A program made the translations under genes and the position numbers. Below, piece by piece: positions 8,252-18,695 of a DNA stretch of 64,000 nucleotides. Numbering within the stretch: the stretch's first letter is position 1; every line of letters begins with the position of its first letter. Where the stretch lies: the NCBI GenBank assembly GCA_017470325.1, contig JAFUES010000009.1, positions 30,693-94,692 of the forward strand. The letters run 5' to 3'. The notes under the pieces are model-generated. The model ran no database searches. It was not told the origin of the DNA and saw only the letters and a list, made by a program, of their open reading frames with translations. The stretch is from Oscillospiraceae bacterium. Lineage in GTDB: Bacteria; Bacillota_A; Clostridia; Oscillospirales; Oscillospiraceae.

Positions 8252-8807
8252 GGTCTTCTTCCTCATACTGGAGCAGCATCCGCTCCACGATGTCGTTGAG
8301 CAGAACACTCAGCTCGTCCACAGATGTATCAATATCCCCGTTCATGCCGTTCCAAAGATAGTGCAGGAAGTGGCCGATCAAAGCGTAGCGGCAGATGTCG
8401 ATGATCCCGTCCACCCGCTGGGGCGGCAGCTCCCGCCCTTCCACCAGGTGCTGGATGTAGGCGGTGATGGGATTACCTGTGGACGTGAACACGTACTGCT
8501 CAATCCTTCCCCGGGAAATGGAATTGTACAGGTGGTACACCTTCCGCTTGTTGGCCTTGCAGGTCCGCAGGAAGGCCTTCATCTGCTCTTCCCAAGCCGC
8601 GTCTTTTCCGTCGGTGGCAAACTTGCCGAACTCCATCTGCAGCCAGTCGTCCAGCAGCTCGTAGATATCCTGGTAATGATAATAGAAGGTATTGCGCCCG
8701 ATATGACAGGCCTTGATCAGAGAAGAGACCGTAATCTTTTCAAAGGGCGTCTTATCCAGCATCTCACCAAAAGTGGAGCGGATCACGTCGCGGGTAAAGT
8801 TCGCCAT
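8241..8807 (-). CDS. TetR/AcrR-family transcriptional regulator
   Basis: A 188-residue protein with a typical TetR N-terminal helix-turn-helix: ITVSSLIKACHIGRNTFYYHYQDIYEL (residues 25-50, shown in part as SLIKACHIGRNTFYYHYQD). The C-terminal helical half is unspecific for ligand. It is the first gene of a two-gene unit with the DUF362 iron-sulfur protein and faces gluQRS across a 128-bp divergent gap, where it may bind. GGAG (AAAGGAGCAGTCGT) precedes the ATG at 8807. Confidence 0.9.
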   Translation of the reverse strand: MANFTRDVIRSTFGEMLDKTPFEKITVSSLIKACHIGRNTFYYHYQDIYELLDDWLQMEFGKFATDGKDAAWEEQMKAFLRTCKANKRKVYHLYNSISRGRIEQYVFTSTGNPITAYIQHLVEGRELPPQRVDGIIDICRYALIGHFLHYLWNGMNGDIDTSVDELSVLLNDIVERMLLQYEEEDHEP

Positions 8808-8837
8808 ACGACTGCTCCTTTCCGAAGAATTACCAGT

Positions 8838-8866
8838 AGTTTAGCATTTTCTGGAACAACATGCAA
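8838..8866 (-). promoter_or_regulatory. Probable promoter of tetR-DUF362
   Basis: Minus strand TTGCAT-17-TAAACT, about 30 bases before the tetR start. Confidence 0.5.
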
Positions 8867-8900
8867 GCGCCTGCCGCGCCCTTTGCGCAGCTTCACGCCC

Positions 8901-8929
8901 TTGTCATCCTCCGCGCTTTCTGCTATACT
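8901..8929 (+). promoter_or_regulatory. Promoter giving a leaderless gluQRS mRNA
   Basis: TTGTCA-17-TATACT. Only six bases separate the -10 box from the ATG of the next gene, so transcription would begin at or next to that ATG. Confidence 0.65.
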
Positions 8930-8935
8930 GCTTTT

Positions 8936-9862
8936 ATGAATGCAACTGCAGTGGGGCGCTTTGCCCCCAGCCCTTCCGGATATATGCATATGGGCAATCT
9001 TCTGTCCATGCTGTTGGCATGGCTGGACTGCCGCGCCCTGGGCGGCCGGATGATCTTCCGCATGGAGGATCTGGACCCCGCCCGCTCCAAGGAGGTCTAC
9101 AAGACCGCCCTGGCGGAGGACCTGCGCTGGCTGGGCTTGGACTGGGACGAGGGCTGGCCGGATCCCGCCTATGCCCAGAGCACGCGCACGGATGTGTATG
9201 AGGATGCCTTCCGCATGCTGGAGAGGAAGGGGCTGATCTATCCCTGCTGGTGTACCCGCGCGGACCGGCTGGCCGCCGCCTCCGCTCCCCACCCCGGGGA
9301 GGCGGAGCACGATCCGGGCTGTCCCTGCGCGCGGTTGAGCCGGAAAGAACAGGCTGAACGGGAGCGCAGTGGGCGCCGCCCGGCCTGGAAGCTCCGGGTC
9401 CCCGAGGAGGCCGTCACCGTGGACGACGGGCATTACGGCCGCTTCTCCCAGAACTTGGCCCGGGATGTGGGGGACTTTATCGTCCGCCGCTCTGACGGGG
9501 TCTTTGCCTATCAGCTGGCCGTCTCGGTGGACGATATGCTGATGGGCGTGACCCGGGTGGTCCGGGGTCGGGACCTGCTGAGCTCCGCCCCCCGCCAGCG
9601 CTGGCTGATCGAGACCCTGGGCGGCGTCGCCCCCGACTACTGCCATGGACCGCTGCTGTCCTCCGGCGAGGGGAAGCTGTCCAAGCGTTTGGGCAGCCTC
9701 AGCACTCAGGTCCTGCGGCAGGAGTACCGGCCGGAGGAATTGACGGGAAAGCTGGCGCAGCTCTGCGGGCTGACGGAAACAGACGCGCCTGTTACACCGC
9801 GGGAGCTTTTGGCAGACTTCGATTGGAACCGTATCGCCCGGCAGGATATTCCCCTGCTTTGA
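8936..9862 (+). CDS. gluQ: Glutamyl-Q tRNA(Asp) synthetase
   Basis: GluQRS attaches glutamate to queuosine at position 34 of tRNA(Asp). This 308-residue protein is the catalytic half of a glutamyl-tRNA synthetase without an anticodon-binding domain. It has GRFAPSPSGYMHMGN (HIGH-type motif), FRMEDLDPARS, and GEGKLSKRLGS (KMSKS-type). A zinc site of the GluQRS type is suggested by YPCWCTRAD and PGCPC. The ATG at 8936 begins exactly where the conserved fold begins. No ribosome binding site is present; a promoter -10 box ends six bases upstream, so translation is probably leaderless. Confidence 0.9.
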   Translation: MNATAVGRFAPSPSGYMHMGNLLSMLLAWLDCRALGGRMIFRMEDLDPARSKEVYKTALAEDLRWLGLDWDEGWPDPAYAQSTRTDVYEDAFRMLERKGLIYPCWCTRADRLAAASAPHPGEAEHDPGCPCARLSRKEQAERERSGRRPAWKLRVPEEAVTVDDGHYGRFSQNLARDVGDFIVRRSDGVFAYQLAVSVDDMLMGVTRVVRGRDLLSSAPRQRWLIETLGGVAPDYCHGPLLSSGEGKLSKRLGSLSTQVLRQEYRPEELTGKLAQLCGLTETDAPVTPRELLADFDWNRIARQDIPLL

Positions 9863-9894
9863 ACCTATACAGAACCCGAAAGGAGATACCACCT

Positions 9895-10506
9895 ATGAAA
9901 AAATGGAAAGTACTGGCGCCTCTGTCCCTGGCCGCCGTCGGCGCCGCCGCGCTGGGTGTGGCGACCCTGCTGAAAAAAGAGCCTCAGACTACGGAGGGCG
10001 GTGCGAAGAAGGCCATGCCAGCCAAGGCCGCCGCGCCCAAAAATCTGCAGACCGGCAGCTACAGCTTCATCTCCGGCTTCAAGGACGCTGTTACTGTGGA
10101 CGTGAGCCTGGACTATGACGCCGACAAGTACAGCTATGCCGTCATCGGCGAGGAGTTCTTGGCCTACACCAGCGACTCCCATGTGGCAGTCCTGTCCGGC
10201 GAGGATTTCAGCTTCCAGCTGGAGTATGCGGGCTATTATCACGGCGAGGGCTTCGAGGACCTGATCCGCCAGGTCAGCGAGAAGTATACGGACTTCGCCC
10301 CTGTGGCCTACGGGGACAACACCGGCGTGTCCTACACCGCAGGCGACAATGTATGCCTGTGCTTCCCCGCCGGGGAGGATCCCTACAGCTACTTGCTGGT
10401 CACCCTGCTCAAGGGTCCCGGCTGGGACGACGCGGTCACCGACCTGCTGGAGTATGCGGACTTCGCCGCCGTCATGAGCAGCCTGAAGGTCAACATCCAC
10501 CGCTGA
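9895..10506 (+). CDS. N-terminally anchored protein of unknown function
   Basis: A 203-residue protein. Residues 5-26 (KVLAPLSLAAVGAAALGVAT) form a signal anchor, followed by a Lys/Ala/Pro-rich linker to about residue 50 and then a mixed globular part rich in Tyr, Asp and Gly (SYSFISGFKDAVTVDVSLDY). No lipobox and no recognised family. AAAGGAGAT gives a strong binding site for the ATG at 9895. It follows gluQRS by 32 bases and probably shares its transcript. A strong terminator follows. Confidence 0.75.
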   Translation: MKKWKVLAPLSLAAVGAAALGVATLLKKEPQTTEGGAKKAMPAKAAAPKNLQTGSYSFISGFKDAVTVDVSLDYDADKYSYAVIGEEFLAYTSDSHVAVLSGEDFSFQLEYAGYYHGEGFEDLIRQVSEKYTDFAPVAYGDNTGVSYTAGDNVCLCFPAGEDPYSYLLVTLLKGPGWDDAVTDLLEYADFAAVMSSLKVNIHR

Positions 10507-10524
10507 GCCAAATCTGTCCAATAC

Positions 10525-10557
10525 AAAAGCAGACCACCGTTTTGGTGGTCTGCTTTT
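10525..10557. terminator. Bidirectional terminator
   Basis: A 14-bp perfect stem AAAAGCAGACCACC with a short loop lies between converging genes. Confidence 0.85.
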
Positions 10558-10571
10558 GCTTGTGATGGGGC

Positions 10572-13079
<2,508 letters not shown>

Positions 13080-13135
13080 GGCCATGCCTCTCTTTCTTTT
13101 GCCTTGACTTGACAATGCTTGTGATTCTGTCCAGT

Positions 13136-13164
13136 AGTATACCAGAAGAATCCTGAAATGAACA
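13136..13164 (-). promoter_or_regulatory. Possible promoter of the C11 peptidase gene
   Basis: Minus strand TGTTCA-17-TATACT, about 60 bases before the start; the -35 box is weak. Confidence 0.4.
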
Positions 13165-13215
13165 GTCTTTTTTCTTGCCGGGAAGCGCGGTTTTCCCATG
13201 TTTTTCCGCCACGGC

Positions 13216-13244
13216 TTGCAATCGGCGCCGCATTCGTGTATAAT
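13216..13244 (+). promoter_or_regulatory. Promoter of the tRNA-Ser region
   Basis: TTGCAA-17-TATAAT. The transcript would begin near 13251 and run through the broken tRNA copy into the intact tRNA-Ser. Confidence 0.7.
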
Positions 13245-13281
13245 TGCCTCGCAACGCGGGGCGCGTTGTTCCGCCATATCC

Positions 13282-13427
13282 GGAGGGTTACCGAAGCGGG
13301 GACGTTTGCGAGCGCCGCCTGCGGCGGATGAAGCGAGCAATAAGGAGTGGCAGCGGTCGAAATCTTGCGAGCGACCAGCGAGCAAAAGATTTCGGGCACC
13401 GCAACAGGACATAACGGGGCGGTCTTG
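13282..13427 (+). pseudogene. Disrupted 5' half of tRNA-Ser with about 110-bp insert
   Basis: 13282-13296 is identical to the first 15 bases of the intact tRNA-Ser at 13482. The copy resumes near 13410 with ATAACGGGGCGGTCTTG, identical to the D-arm/anticodon region of the intact gene, then diverges within the anticodon loop. Between the two pieces about 110 bases are inserted, holding hairpins such as CGAAATCTT/AAGATTTCG. No T-arm or 3' end follows, so it cannot form a tRNA. Confidence 0.7.
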
Positions 13428-13481
13428 TTTATAAGACAATTTCATATCGTCGTTACCTCCCATCCGGGAGTTAACATACAT

Positions 13482-13570
13482 GGAGGGTTACCGAAGTGGT
13501 CATAACGGGGCGGTCTTGAAAACCGTTAGGGCGAAAGTCCACAGGGGTTCGAATCCCTTACCCTCCGCCA
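13482..13570 (+). tRNA. tRNA-Ser(UGA)
   Basis: The acceptor GGAGGGT pairs with ACCCTCC, then G and an encoded CCA. The anticodon loop CTTGAAA gives anticodon TGA at 13517-13519. A long variable arm and the T-arm loop GGTTCGAAT are present, as expected for a serine tRNA. Confidence 0.95.
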
Positions 13571-13575
13571 GTATT

Positions 13576-13616
13576 TGTCCGAAAACTCGATTTGAGTGCG
13601 AGTTTTCGGACATTTT
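13576..13616 (+). terminator. Terminator after tRNA-Ser
   Basis: A 14-bp stem (TGTCCGAAAACTCG and its complement) followed by a T-rich stretch. Confidence 0.8.
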
Positions 13617-13647
13617 ATTATAGATGAGAATCAATTCTACACAAAAG

Positions 13648-13681
13648 AATACTGCCGTGTGGAAAACTTCACGGCAGTATT
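13648..13681 (-). terminator. Terminator after the HTH gene
   Basis: AATACTGCCGTG and its complement around a short loop, with TTCTTTT on the minus strand after it. Confidence 0.65.
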
Positions 13682-13711
13682 TACGTAATCACATCATTTT
13701 TCATTGATCCT

Positions 13712-13930
13712 TCACAGAACTTGATCTTCGTCACAGGGACTGTATCTCATGATGCTCTCGACCGGGCAACCCAGGATTCTGCAAAGATCGTTAATCGTCG
13801 TAGTGTTAAGCGGTTTATTCTTCCTCAGCTTATCGATTGTTGAGCTGGAAATATGGTGCTTGTTAATCAGCGTATACGTTGATTCGCTTGACGCTCTCAG
13901 CGTAGCCCAAAACGGTTCGTAAGAAATCAC
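13712..13930 (-). CDS. Small XRE/Cro-type helix-turn-helix regulator
   Basis: A 72-residue protein consisting of little more than a lambda-repressor-like HTH: STYTLINKHHISSSTIDKL and TTTINDLCRILGCPVESIM. This type of stand-alone HTH (HTH_26-like) is common in Clostridia and mobile elements. I prefer a GTG start at 13930, giving MISYEPFWATL, with AGGTGAT upstream; another GTG at 13939 would add three residues. It is divergent from a 54-residue ORF and may control it (inference). The lower GC of this stretch (13620-14390) contrasts with its neighbours and may mark acquired DNA. Confidence 0.8.
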   Translation of the reverse strand: MISYEPFWATLRASSESTYTLINKHHISSSTIDKLRKNKPLNTTTINDLCRILGCPVESIMRYSPCDEDQVL

Positions 13931-13969
13931 AACTATCACCTACAAAGATAGTAATATGCAGGCGACATC

Positions 13970-13998
13970 TTGACTATGATCGTTAAGAAGACTATAAT
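13970..13998 (+). promoter_or_regulatory. Promoter of the 54-residue ORF
   Basis: TTGACT-17-TATAAT, about 40 bases before the ATG at 14037. Confidence 0.7.
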
Positions 13999-14036
13999 GT
14001 TTACACATAATCCGTACATGAAAAGAAGGAACACCC

Positions 14037-14201
14037 ATGCCGCAGTACAAGAAAATGTACTTTCACCTGTTTAACGCTATCACGGATGCGCTCAAAAAGC
14101 TTGATGAGCAGGATATTCCCCAAGCACAAAGTATTCTGATTGCCGCGCAACAATGGGGCGAAGATTATTACATCGAGACCGTAGAAAAAACAGATAATTA
14201 A
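14037..14201 (+). CDS. Conserved-looking 54-residue protein of unknown function
   Basis: The short frame begins MPQYKKMYFHLFNAITDAL and ends VEKTDN. It has AAGGA before the ATG, its own near-consensus promoter and its own terminator, so it looks like a real single-gene unit. The sequence is predicted helical (two helices, with AQQWGEDYY in the second) and has no cysteines or signal peptide. I recall similar short acidic-helical proteins in other Clostridia, but their function is unknown to me. Confidence 0.75.
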   Translation: MPQYKKMYFHLFNAITDALKKLDEQDIPQAQSILIAAQQWGEDYYIETVEKTDN

Positions 14202-14207
14202 AACACC

Positions 14208-14251
14208 CGCGCATCGGTTCCCTAAATGGAATCGATGCGCGAGCGCTTTTT
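14208..14251 (+). terminator. Terminator of the 54-residue ORF
   Basis: CGCGCATCG...CGATGCGCG stem, extended by GTTCC/GGAAT, followed by GAGCGC and five T. Confidence 0.8.
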
Positions 14252-14300
14252 GTATTCATTCTTCAGAATCACCACCCTCACCACTCATCTTACACAGGAA

Positions 14301-14329
14301 TTGAAAGTTGCGAATTCCCATGCTATACT
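14301..14329 (+). promoter_or_regulatory. Promoter of the glutaredoxin-like gene
   Basis: TTGAAA-17-TATACT, about 60 bases before the ATG at 14389. Confidence 0.65.
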
Positions 14330-14388
14330 TTATCTGAACTTACGCACAATTCCCAACTTTTCAAAACGCAAAGCCGGAGGAAGTCCCC

Positions 14389-14670
14389 ATGAAAGAAATC
14401 GAACTTTACCACCTGACCCATTGTCCTTACTGCATCAACGCCCGGCGGGCGATCGAAGAACTGAAAAGCGAAAACCCGGCCTACGCGGAGATCCGGATCC
14501 GCTGGATCGAAGAGAGCGAAGAGGTAGAATTGGCAAACAGCCGGGATTATTACTATGTGCCCACCATCTTCCATGGGGACAAAAAGCTGTACGAGGCAAA
14601 GCCGACACACAGTTACTCCCGGATCAAGCAGAGCATCCGGGACGCCTTCGAGCAAGTTCTCTCCGCCTGA
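14389..14670 (+). CDS. Glutaredoxin-like thiol protein
   Basis: A 93-residue cytoplasmic protein with an N-terminal thioredoxin-fold strand and a CPYC redox pair (LYHLTHCPYCINARRAIEEL) and the cis-proline segment YYYVPTIFHGDK near residue 62. This matches glutaredoxin or glutaredoxin-like thioredoxin proteins acting in thiol-disulfide exchange. GGAGGAAGTCCCC precedes the ATG. It is the first gene of a likely three-gene unit with two membrane proteins. Confidence 0.88.
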   Translation: MKEIELYHLTHCPYCINARRAIEELKSENPAYAEIRIRWIEESEEVELANSRDYYYVPTIFHGDKKLYEAKPTHSYSRIKQSIRDAFEQVLSA

Positions 14671-14717
14671 TGGGAGAGAACACCCACCAAGTAAAACATT
14701 TACAGGGAGGCATTGTT

Positions 14718-15020
14718 ATGAACAAAAACACAAAGCTCTATTCTGTCATCAGTTACATCACCTGGATCGGCTTTCTGGCCGCGTTCTTTCTCAGCGAGAA
14801 GGACGACAGGATGGTGCGTCATCACCTGAACCAGGCCCTGGTCATCAACATCCTGGAGACCATCGGCACCTTCATCAGTCGGCTGGGCGGCATTTTCGGT
14901 CTGCTCGGGTCGCTCATTGACCTGGCTGTTCTGGTGTTCTTCATCATGGGCATCGTGCGCGCCGCCAAGCTGAGCGACGAGCCGCTGCCAGTCATCGGCA
15001 ATTTTCATCTGATCGACTGA
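14718..15020 (+). CDS. Small membrane protein, DUF4870/Tic20-like
   Basis: A 100-residue protein with three hydrophobic segments (YSVISYITWIGFLAAFFL, an amphipathic middle, and LAVLVFFIMGIVRAA) and the motif VRHHLNQALVINI between the first two. That pattern (R/HHxNQAL) is typical of DUF4870-like proteins of unknown role. GGGAGG precedes the ATG at 14718. Confidence 0.75.
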   Translation: MNKNTKLYSVISYITWIGFLAAFFLSEKDDRMVRHHLNQALVINILETIGTFISRLGGIFGLLGSLIDLAVLVFFIMGIVRAAKLSDEPLPVIGNFHLID

Positions 15021-15063
15021 GCCCTGCAAAAGGTCGTTCCATCACCGCGCGGGAGGGCGAGAC

Positions 15064-15921
15064 ATGAGCATTCCGAAATCCATAGGCTGCGTTTTTCTCC
15101 TGTGCGGGCTGGTCTACGCCTTCGTGCTTGGCAGGGATCTTGTGAGAAACAGGGAGGCACTGCGTCAAGCACCGGGGGATCTGAAGGTCCTGGGCGTGTT
15201 GGAATTCATCGTTTTTTTCTTCTGTACCCTGGGAGTCTCCGATTTTCTGCTGAACACTCTGATCATTAAAAAACTTCGGCTGGCCGATGACAAGAGCATC
15301 CCCGGCTGTCTGATCGCCGCCACCATCGTGCCCGGGGCGCTTATCGCCTTCAGCTATCTGCGCACGGAGAATTCCGCCGACGCGCTGACGCTGATCCTCT
15401 TTATGGTCTGTCTGGCCGCGGGCGCTGTCTGCGGAAGCCGGGTCGTCAGCCGTATGGACGGGGCCACAGTGAAAAAGGTGATGGGCTTTGCCCTGCTGTT
15501 TTCCATGGCGGCGCTGGTGGTCAAGATGATCGTCAGCACCGGGACCACCGGCAGCGCCGTCAGTCTGCGGGGCGGGAAGCTGCTGATTATGAGCCTTGCC
15601 TGCGTGGGCATCGGCTTTATCAACATGACGGGTGTCCCCTGCAAGCCCATCGCCACCGCCATGCTCCTTCTGCTGGGGCTCTCCCCTGTGGCGGCTCTGA
15701 CGCTGACACTGGTGCTGGGCGCCATCAATCCCATGAGCGGCGGTGTCGCCATCGTGCGGGGCGGGCTTTACAACCGCAAGATGGTCCTGGCCTCTATGAC
15801 CGCCGGCAGCGTGGCCTCGATCCTGGGCGTGGTGCTGGCCATCTCCATGAACCAGCTGCTGCTCAACATCCTGCTGCTCATCGTCATGCTCATTGCCGTC
15901 ATCAGCATTTTCAAAAACTGA
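15064..15921 (+). CDS. TSUP-family (TauE/SafE-like) membrane transporter
   Basis: A 285-residue protein with about eight hydrophobic segments and an internal repeat pattern typical of the TSUP family, whose members export sulfite or sulfonates or move related anions. Features include GVSDFLLNTLIIKKL in the first half and FINMTGVPCKPIATAMLLLLG in the second. The substrate cannot be told from sequence. It follows the small membrane protein by 43 bases and ends before a bidirectional terminator. Confidence 0.8.
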   Translation: MSIPKSIGCVFLLCGLVYAFVLGRDLVRNREALRQAPGDLKVLGVLEFIVFFFCTLGVSDFLLNTLIIKKLRLADDKSIPGCLIAATIVPGALIAFSYLRTENSADALTLILFMVCLAAGAVCGSRVVSRMDGATVKKVMGFALLFSMAALVVKMIVSTGTTGSAVSLRGGKLLIMSLACVGIGFINMTGVPCKPIATAMLLLLGLSPVAALTLTLVLGAINPMSGGVAIVRGGLYNRKMVLASMTAGSVASILGVVLAISMNQLLLNILLLIVMLIAVISIFKN

Positions 15922-15942
15922 GGCGCTGACGCCTCATATTGC

Positions 15943-15991
15943 AAAAGCAGAGGGAAGCACATTCGATCGGTGTGTGCTTCCCTCTGCTTTT
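15943..15991. terminator. Bidirectional terminator
   Basis: An extended perfect stem (AAAAGCAGAGGGAAGCACA and complement) lies between the converging TSUP and ATPase genes. Confidence 0.85.
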
Positions 15992-15993
15992 CT

Positions 15994-17634
15994 TTAATTG
16001 CCGTAGGCTTTCTGCTTGCGCTGCTGCACATAGTCGAACCAGGCCAAAAACTCCGGTCCCAGCCGGGTGACCAGCGCCCGGGCCTCCTCCGGCTTGGCCG
16101 CCGACAGATACAGGCACTGCTGTGCCAGCTGATAGCGGCGGGCGATGCTGAAACGCGCCAGCTCCTCGTCTGTATAGTGTCCCAGGGCCGCCAGCTGCTG
16201 CTGGGCCCGGAAGAAGCGGACGAAAGCCTCTGCCGTGTCCCGCCCCACGATGGGTGCCAGCAGGGAGAAGTCGTTGCCCGAATGGTCCAGCGCCTTTGAC
16301 ACCATCTCCCAGCGGCGGGGGTCGGCGTGGCCCTCAGCGCCGGTGTAGGGGGTGCGCAGGTACAGGTCGTTGTTGGCCAGAAATTCCAGCACATAGGGGT
16401 TGATGCGGTTGCGCACGGCCCAGGGCATCCAGTTCTCCACGGTGGTGCGGATGTAGATGTGGGCAAAGCGGCCGAACAGCGGCTCGGCCAGGTCATGAGC
16501 CGCGCTGGATTCGCTGCGGTCGTTGCCCGCCGCCACGATCCGGGCGTTGGCCGGGAGAGGCCAGCGGTTGTTCACCACCCGCTCCAGTACGATCTTGAAG
16601 ATCACGGACTGGGTCTGCTTGGTGGCGTTGGTCAGTTCGTCGAAGAACAGGATGTGGGTCTGCCCGTCCTCGCACAGGCGCTCCAGCTTCACCAGCCACA
16701 CGGGCTTGACGTCGATGATCTCGTTCTTCGCCTCGTTGTAGATGGCCCGGCCGTTGATGGTCTCCGGGGTTTCGTTGACCAGCTCGATGTCCAGGGCCAG
16801 CGGATCCACCTGGCGGACGCGGTCGCTCTTGCCGTCGCCGGTCAGACCGTGTAGGAACACAGGGATATCGGCGTCCACATAGGCGCGGATCAGGCTCAGC
16901 TCGTCCCGCTGCTCATAGCGATAGGGAGCGTCCTCCGGCAACTCCTCCGCTTCCTCCGGTGCCAGTTCCGAAAGGAATGGTCCGGCCAGATAGGCCTCCG
17001 CCGCCGCCCGGTCCAGTCCTGCGAAGAGGGCCTTGCAGCAGACCAACAGGCTATTGGGCGCGTCATAGAACCAACGGACGGGCCGCAGTTCCAGGAAGAC
17101 CCGCTCCCCTTCGCTGACACAGGTCCCGTCGGACAACTGGGCGAAGCCTGCGGCATAGCTGCGCTCCGCCGTCAGGCAGACGATCTGCTTGGCACCCAGC
17201 TGGTAGACCGGGACGGACTTCCCGGCCAGGGTGTAGGTCTTTTTCAGTTGGCGCAGCGTCCCCTCTTCCAGGGCGCGAAAAGCCATATCCCGCAGGGTCA
17301 CGTCAAGAATGTTCATGGGATACACGCCGTATTCCACGGTGGTCAGCTCCCCCTCCCGGCGGGGCCGCCGCAGCAGAGCCTCATCCCCCGCCTCCAGCAG
17401 GATGGCCGGGCGCACCGCGCACACCGCGCATTCGCCGCTGCGGCCGAAGCGGTCCACACAGCCGCCTTCGGAAAGATAATAGTTGATCCCGCCCGCGGCG
17501 TCCACCAGAAAACCGTCGTCATCCGAGCTCAGCAGCGCCAGATCCGTGGCCGGGGCGGCAGCGCCCAGAATCTCAAACAGCGTCAGGCCCCGCTGGGCAA
17601 ATACCTGCTCAGGTGATAAGAAACTCGATTTCAT
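15994..17634 (-). CDS. MoxR-type AAA+ ATPase with an unusual N-terminal domain
   Basis: A 546-residue protein. From about residue 240 it is a MoxR-like AAA+ module: Walker A GLTGDGKS at 263-270, Walker B ILFFDELTNA, sensor-1 VAAGNDRSE and the arginine-finger region PLFGRFAH. The first 230 residues are not part of the usual MoxR fold. They contain YYLSEGGCVDRFG and VRPAILLE, then ELRPVRWFYDA, which recall the DUF6273-type domain found in Firmicute surface and kinase-fused proteins (weak resemblance). It overlaps the VWA gene by 26 bases and has its own GAAGGAAAAGT binding site. MoxR-VWA pairs usually act together in assembling or activating metal-dependent or membrane complexes. Confidence 0.85.
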   Translation of the reverse strand: MKSSFLSPEQVFAQRGLTLFEILGAAAPATDLALLSSDDDGFLVDAAGGINYYLSEGGCVDRFGRSGECAVCAVRPAILLEAGDEALLRRPRREGELTTVEYGVYPMNILDVTLRDMAFRALEEGTLRQLKKTYTLAGKSVPVYQLGAKQIVCLTAERSYAAGFAQLSDGTCVSEGERVFLELRPVRWFYDAPNSLLVCCKALFAGLDRAAAEAYLAGPFLSELAPEEAEELPEDAPYRYEQRDELSLIRAYVDADIPVFLHGLTGDGKSDRVRQVDPLALDIELVNETPETINGRAIYNEAKNEIIDVKPVWLVKLERLCEDGQTHILFFDELTNATKQTQSVIFKIVLERVVNNRWPLPANARIVAAGNDRSESSAAHDLAEPLFGRFAHIYIRTTVENWMPWAVRNRINPYVLEFLANNDLYLRTPYTGAEGHADPRRWEMVSKALDHSGNDFSLLAPIVGRDTAEAFVRFFRAQQQLAALGHYTDEELARFSIARRYQLAQQCLYLSAAKPEEARALVTRLGPEFLAWFDYVQQRKQKAYGN

Positions 17635-18664
17635 ACTTTTCCTTCTCCTCTTTCGGTTTCACGTACAGGACCCGCCCGCCCTTGGGATAGATGGGGGAGG
17701 AACTGTAAACGACCCACACCGCGTCGCAGCGCTGCTGCGGCATCTCGGCATAGCCGTCGGTAAAAATGATCTGATTCTCCGCGTCGCCTGTAAAGGCGCT
17801 CACGGCTACGTTGAAGTCCGTACCGCCGGAGCCCCGCAGCTCCAGATTGTCGATATCCTCCTCCGTGTGGATATCCTGCCAGCCGTAGAAACGGGTATCG
17901 AAGCAGCCCACCCGCACCACGGCGTCCTCCTGCAGCAGGGCCTTGACGCCCCGCACGAAAGCGCGCAGCAGTTCCTCCGCCACGGAGGCGCTGGTGTCCA
18001 GCAGGATCTCCGCCCGGGCCACGGGATAGGGACGGAAGCGATAACCCAACACGCCGTGGCGGATGGTATCCCCCGGGAACCAGTCAAAGTCCAGGTCCAT
18101 GGTGGGCTCCAGCATCTCCGCCAGCCCCGCCACTGCGGCGGCCAGGCCCGGATCGTCGATCTCCCGGGCGCGGCTCTGGGTGTTGTCCCCGGGGTTGGGG
18201 TCGTCGCTGATCGGGCGGATCTCGTCGCTCTCCTCGGTCTCACGTTCTTCCCGGTCCGCCTCCTCCTGCGGGGGCGGCTGCTCGGAGAGCAGCAGCTCGT
18301 ACAACTCCTCCGCGCTGGCATCAGCCGCCTCCAGGCGCAGGTAGCTGTCCTCCGGCAGAAGGAAGCCGTCCTGGCGCAGCATCAGATTCACCACCGCGTC
18401 AGTGGCCTTGCGCCACAGGGCCTTATCCTTCCCCGCCCCCCGCTGGTCGTGGGCCAGTTGGACATGCAGCACCTGCTGGGCGATCAGGAAGGTCTGGGCC
18501 GCAGGCGTATAGTATTTCATGCGGCGGCTGTTGTAATAGATGGTCCTGCCGTCGTTGTCCGCCGGTTCCAGCGTCGGCGCCTCCCGGAAGCCGACGGTCT
18601 CCAGAAGCGGCGCCCACTGGGGATAGCGGTCCGCCAGATCCCGGCGGATTTCGTTGAGATCCAT
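17609..18664 (-). CDS. DUF2201-type protein with VWA MIDAS domain
   Basis: A 351-residue protein. The N-terminal part has LHVQLAHDQ (residues 66-73), resembling the putative metallopeptidase segment of DUF2201 proteins. A charged Glu/Asp linker spans about 125-170. The C-terminal VWA-like domain keeps a full MIDAS: DTSAS at 223-227, Thr282 in GSGGTDF, and Asp303 in FTDGYAEM. The ATG at 18664 follows AAAAGGAGAGACT. It is the first gene of the pair with the AAA+ ATPase, so the two are likely a chaperone-ATPase system. A promoter with a palindrome sits just upstream. Confidence 0.85.
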   Translation of the reverse strand: MDLNEIRRDLADRYPQWAPLLETVGFREAPTLEPADNDGRTIYYNSRRMKYYTPAAQTFLIAQQVLHVQLAHDQRGAGKDKALWRKATDAVVNLMLRQDGFLLPEDSYLRLEAADASAEELYELLLSEQPPPQEEADREERETEESDEIRPISDDPNPGDNTQSRAREIDDPGLAAAVAGLAEMLEPTMDLDFDWFPGDTIRHGVLGYRFRPYPVARAEILLDTSASVAEELLRAFVRGVKALLQEDAVVRVGCFDTRFYGWQDIHTEEDIDNLELRGSGGTDFNVAVSAFTGDAENQIIFTDGYAEMPQQRCDAVWVVYSSSPIYPKGGRVLYVKPKEEKEKYEIEFLIT

Positions 18665-18695
18665 AGTCTCTCCTTTTCGCGTCCCTGTGTTGCAT

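Noticed and set aside
13282..13427. Second functional tRNA-Ser or a tRNA intron
   Set aside because: The copy has no T-arm or 3' acceptor strand and diverges in the anticodon loop, so splicing out the insert would not yield a tRNA.
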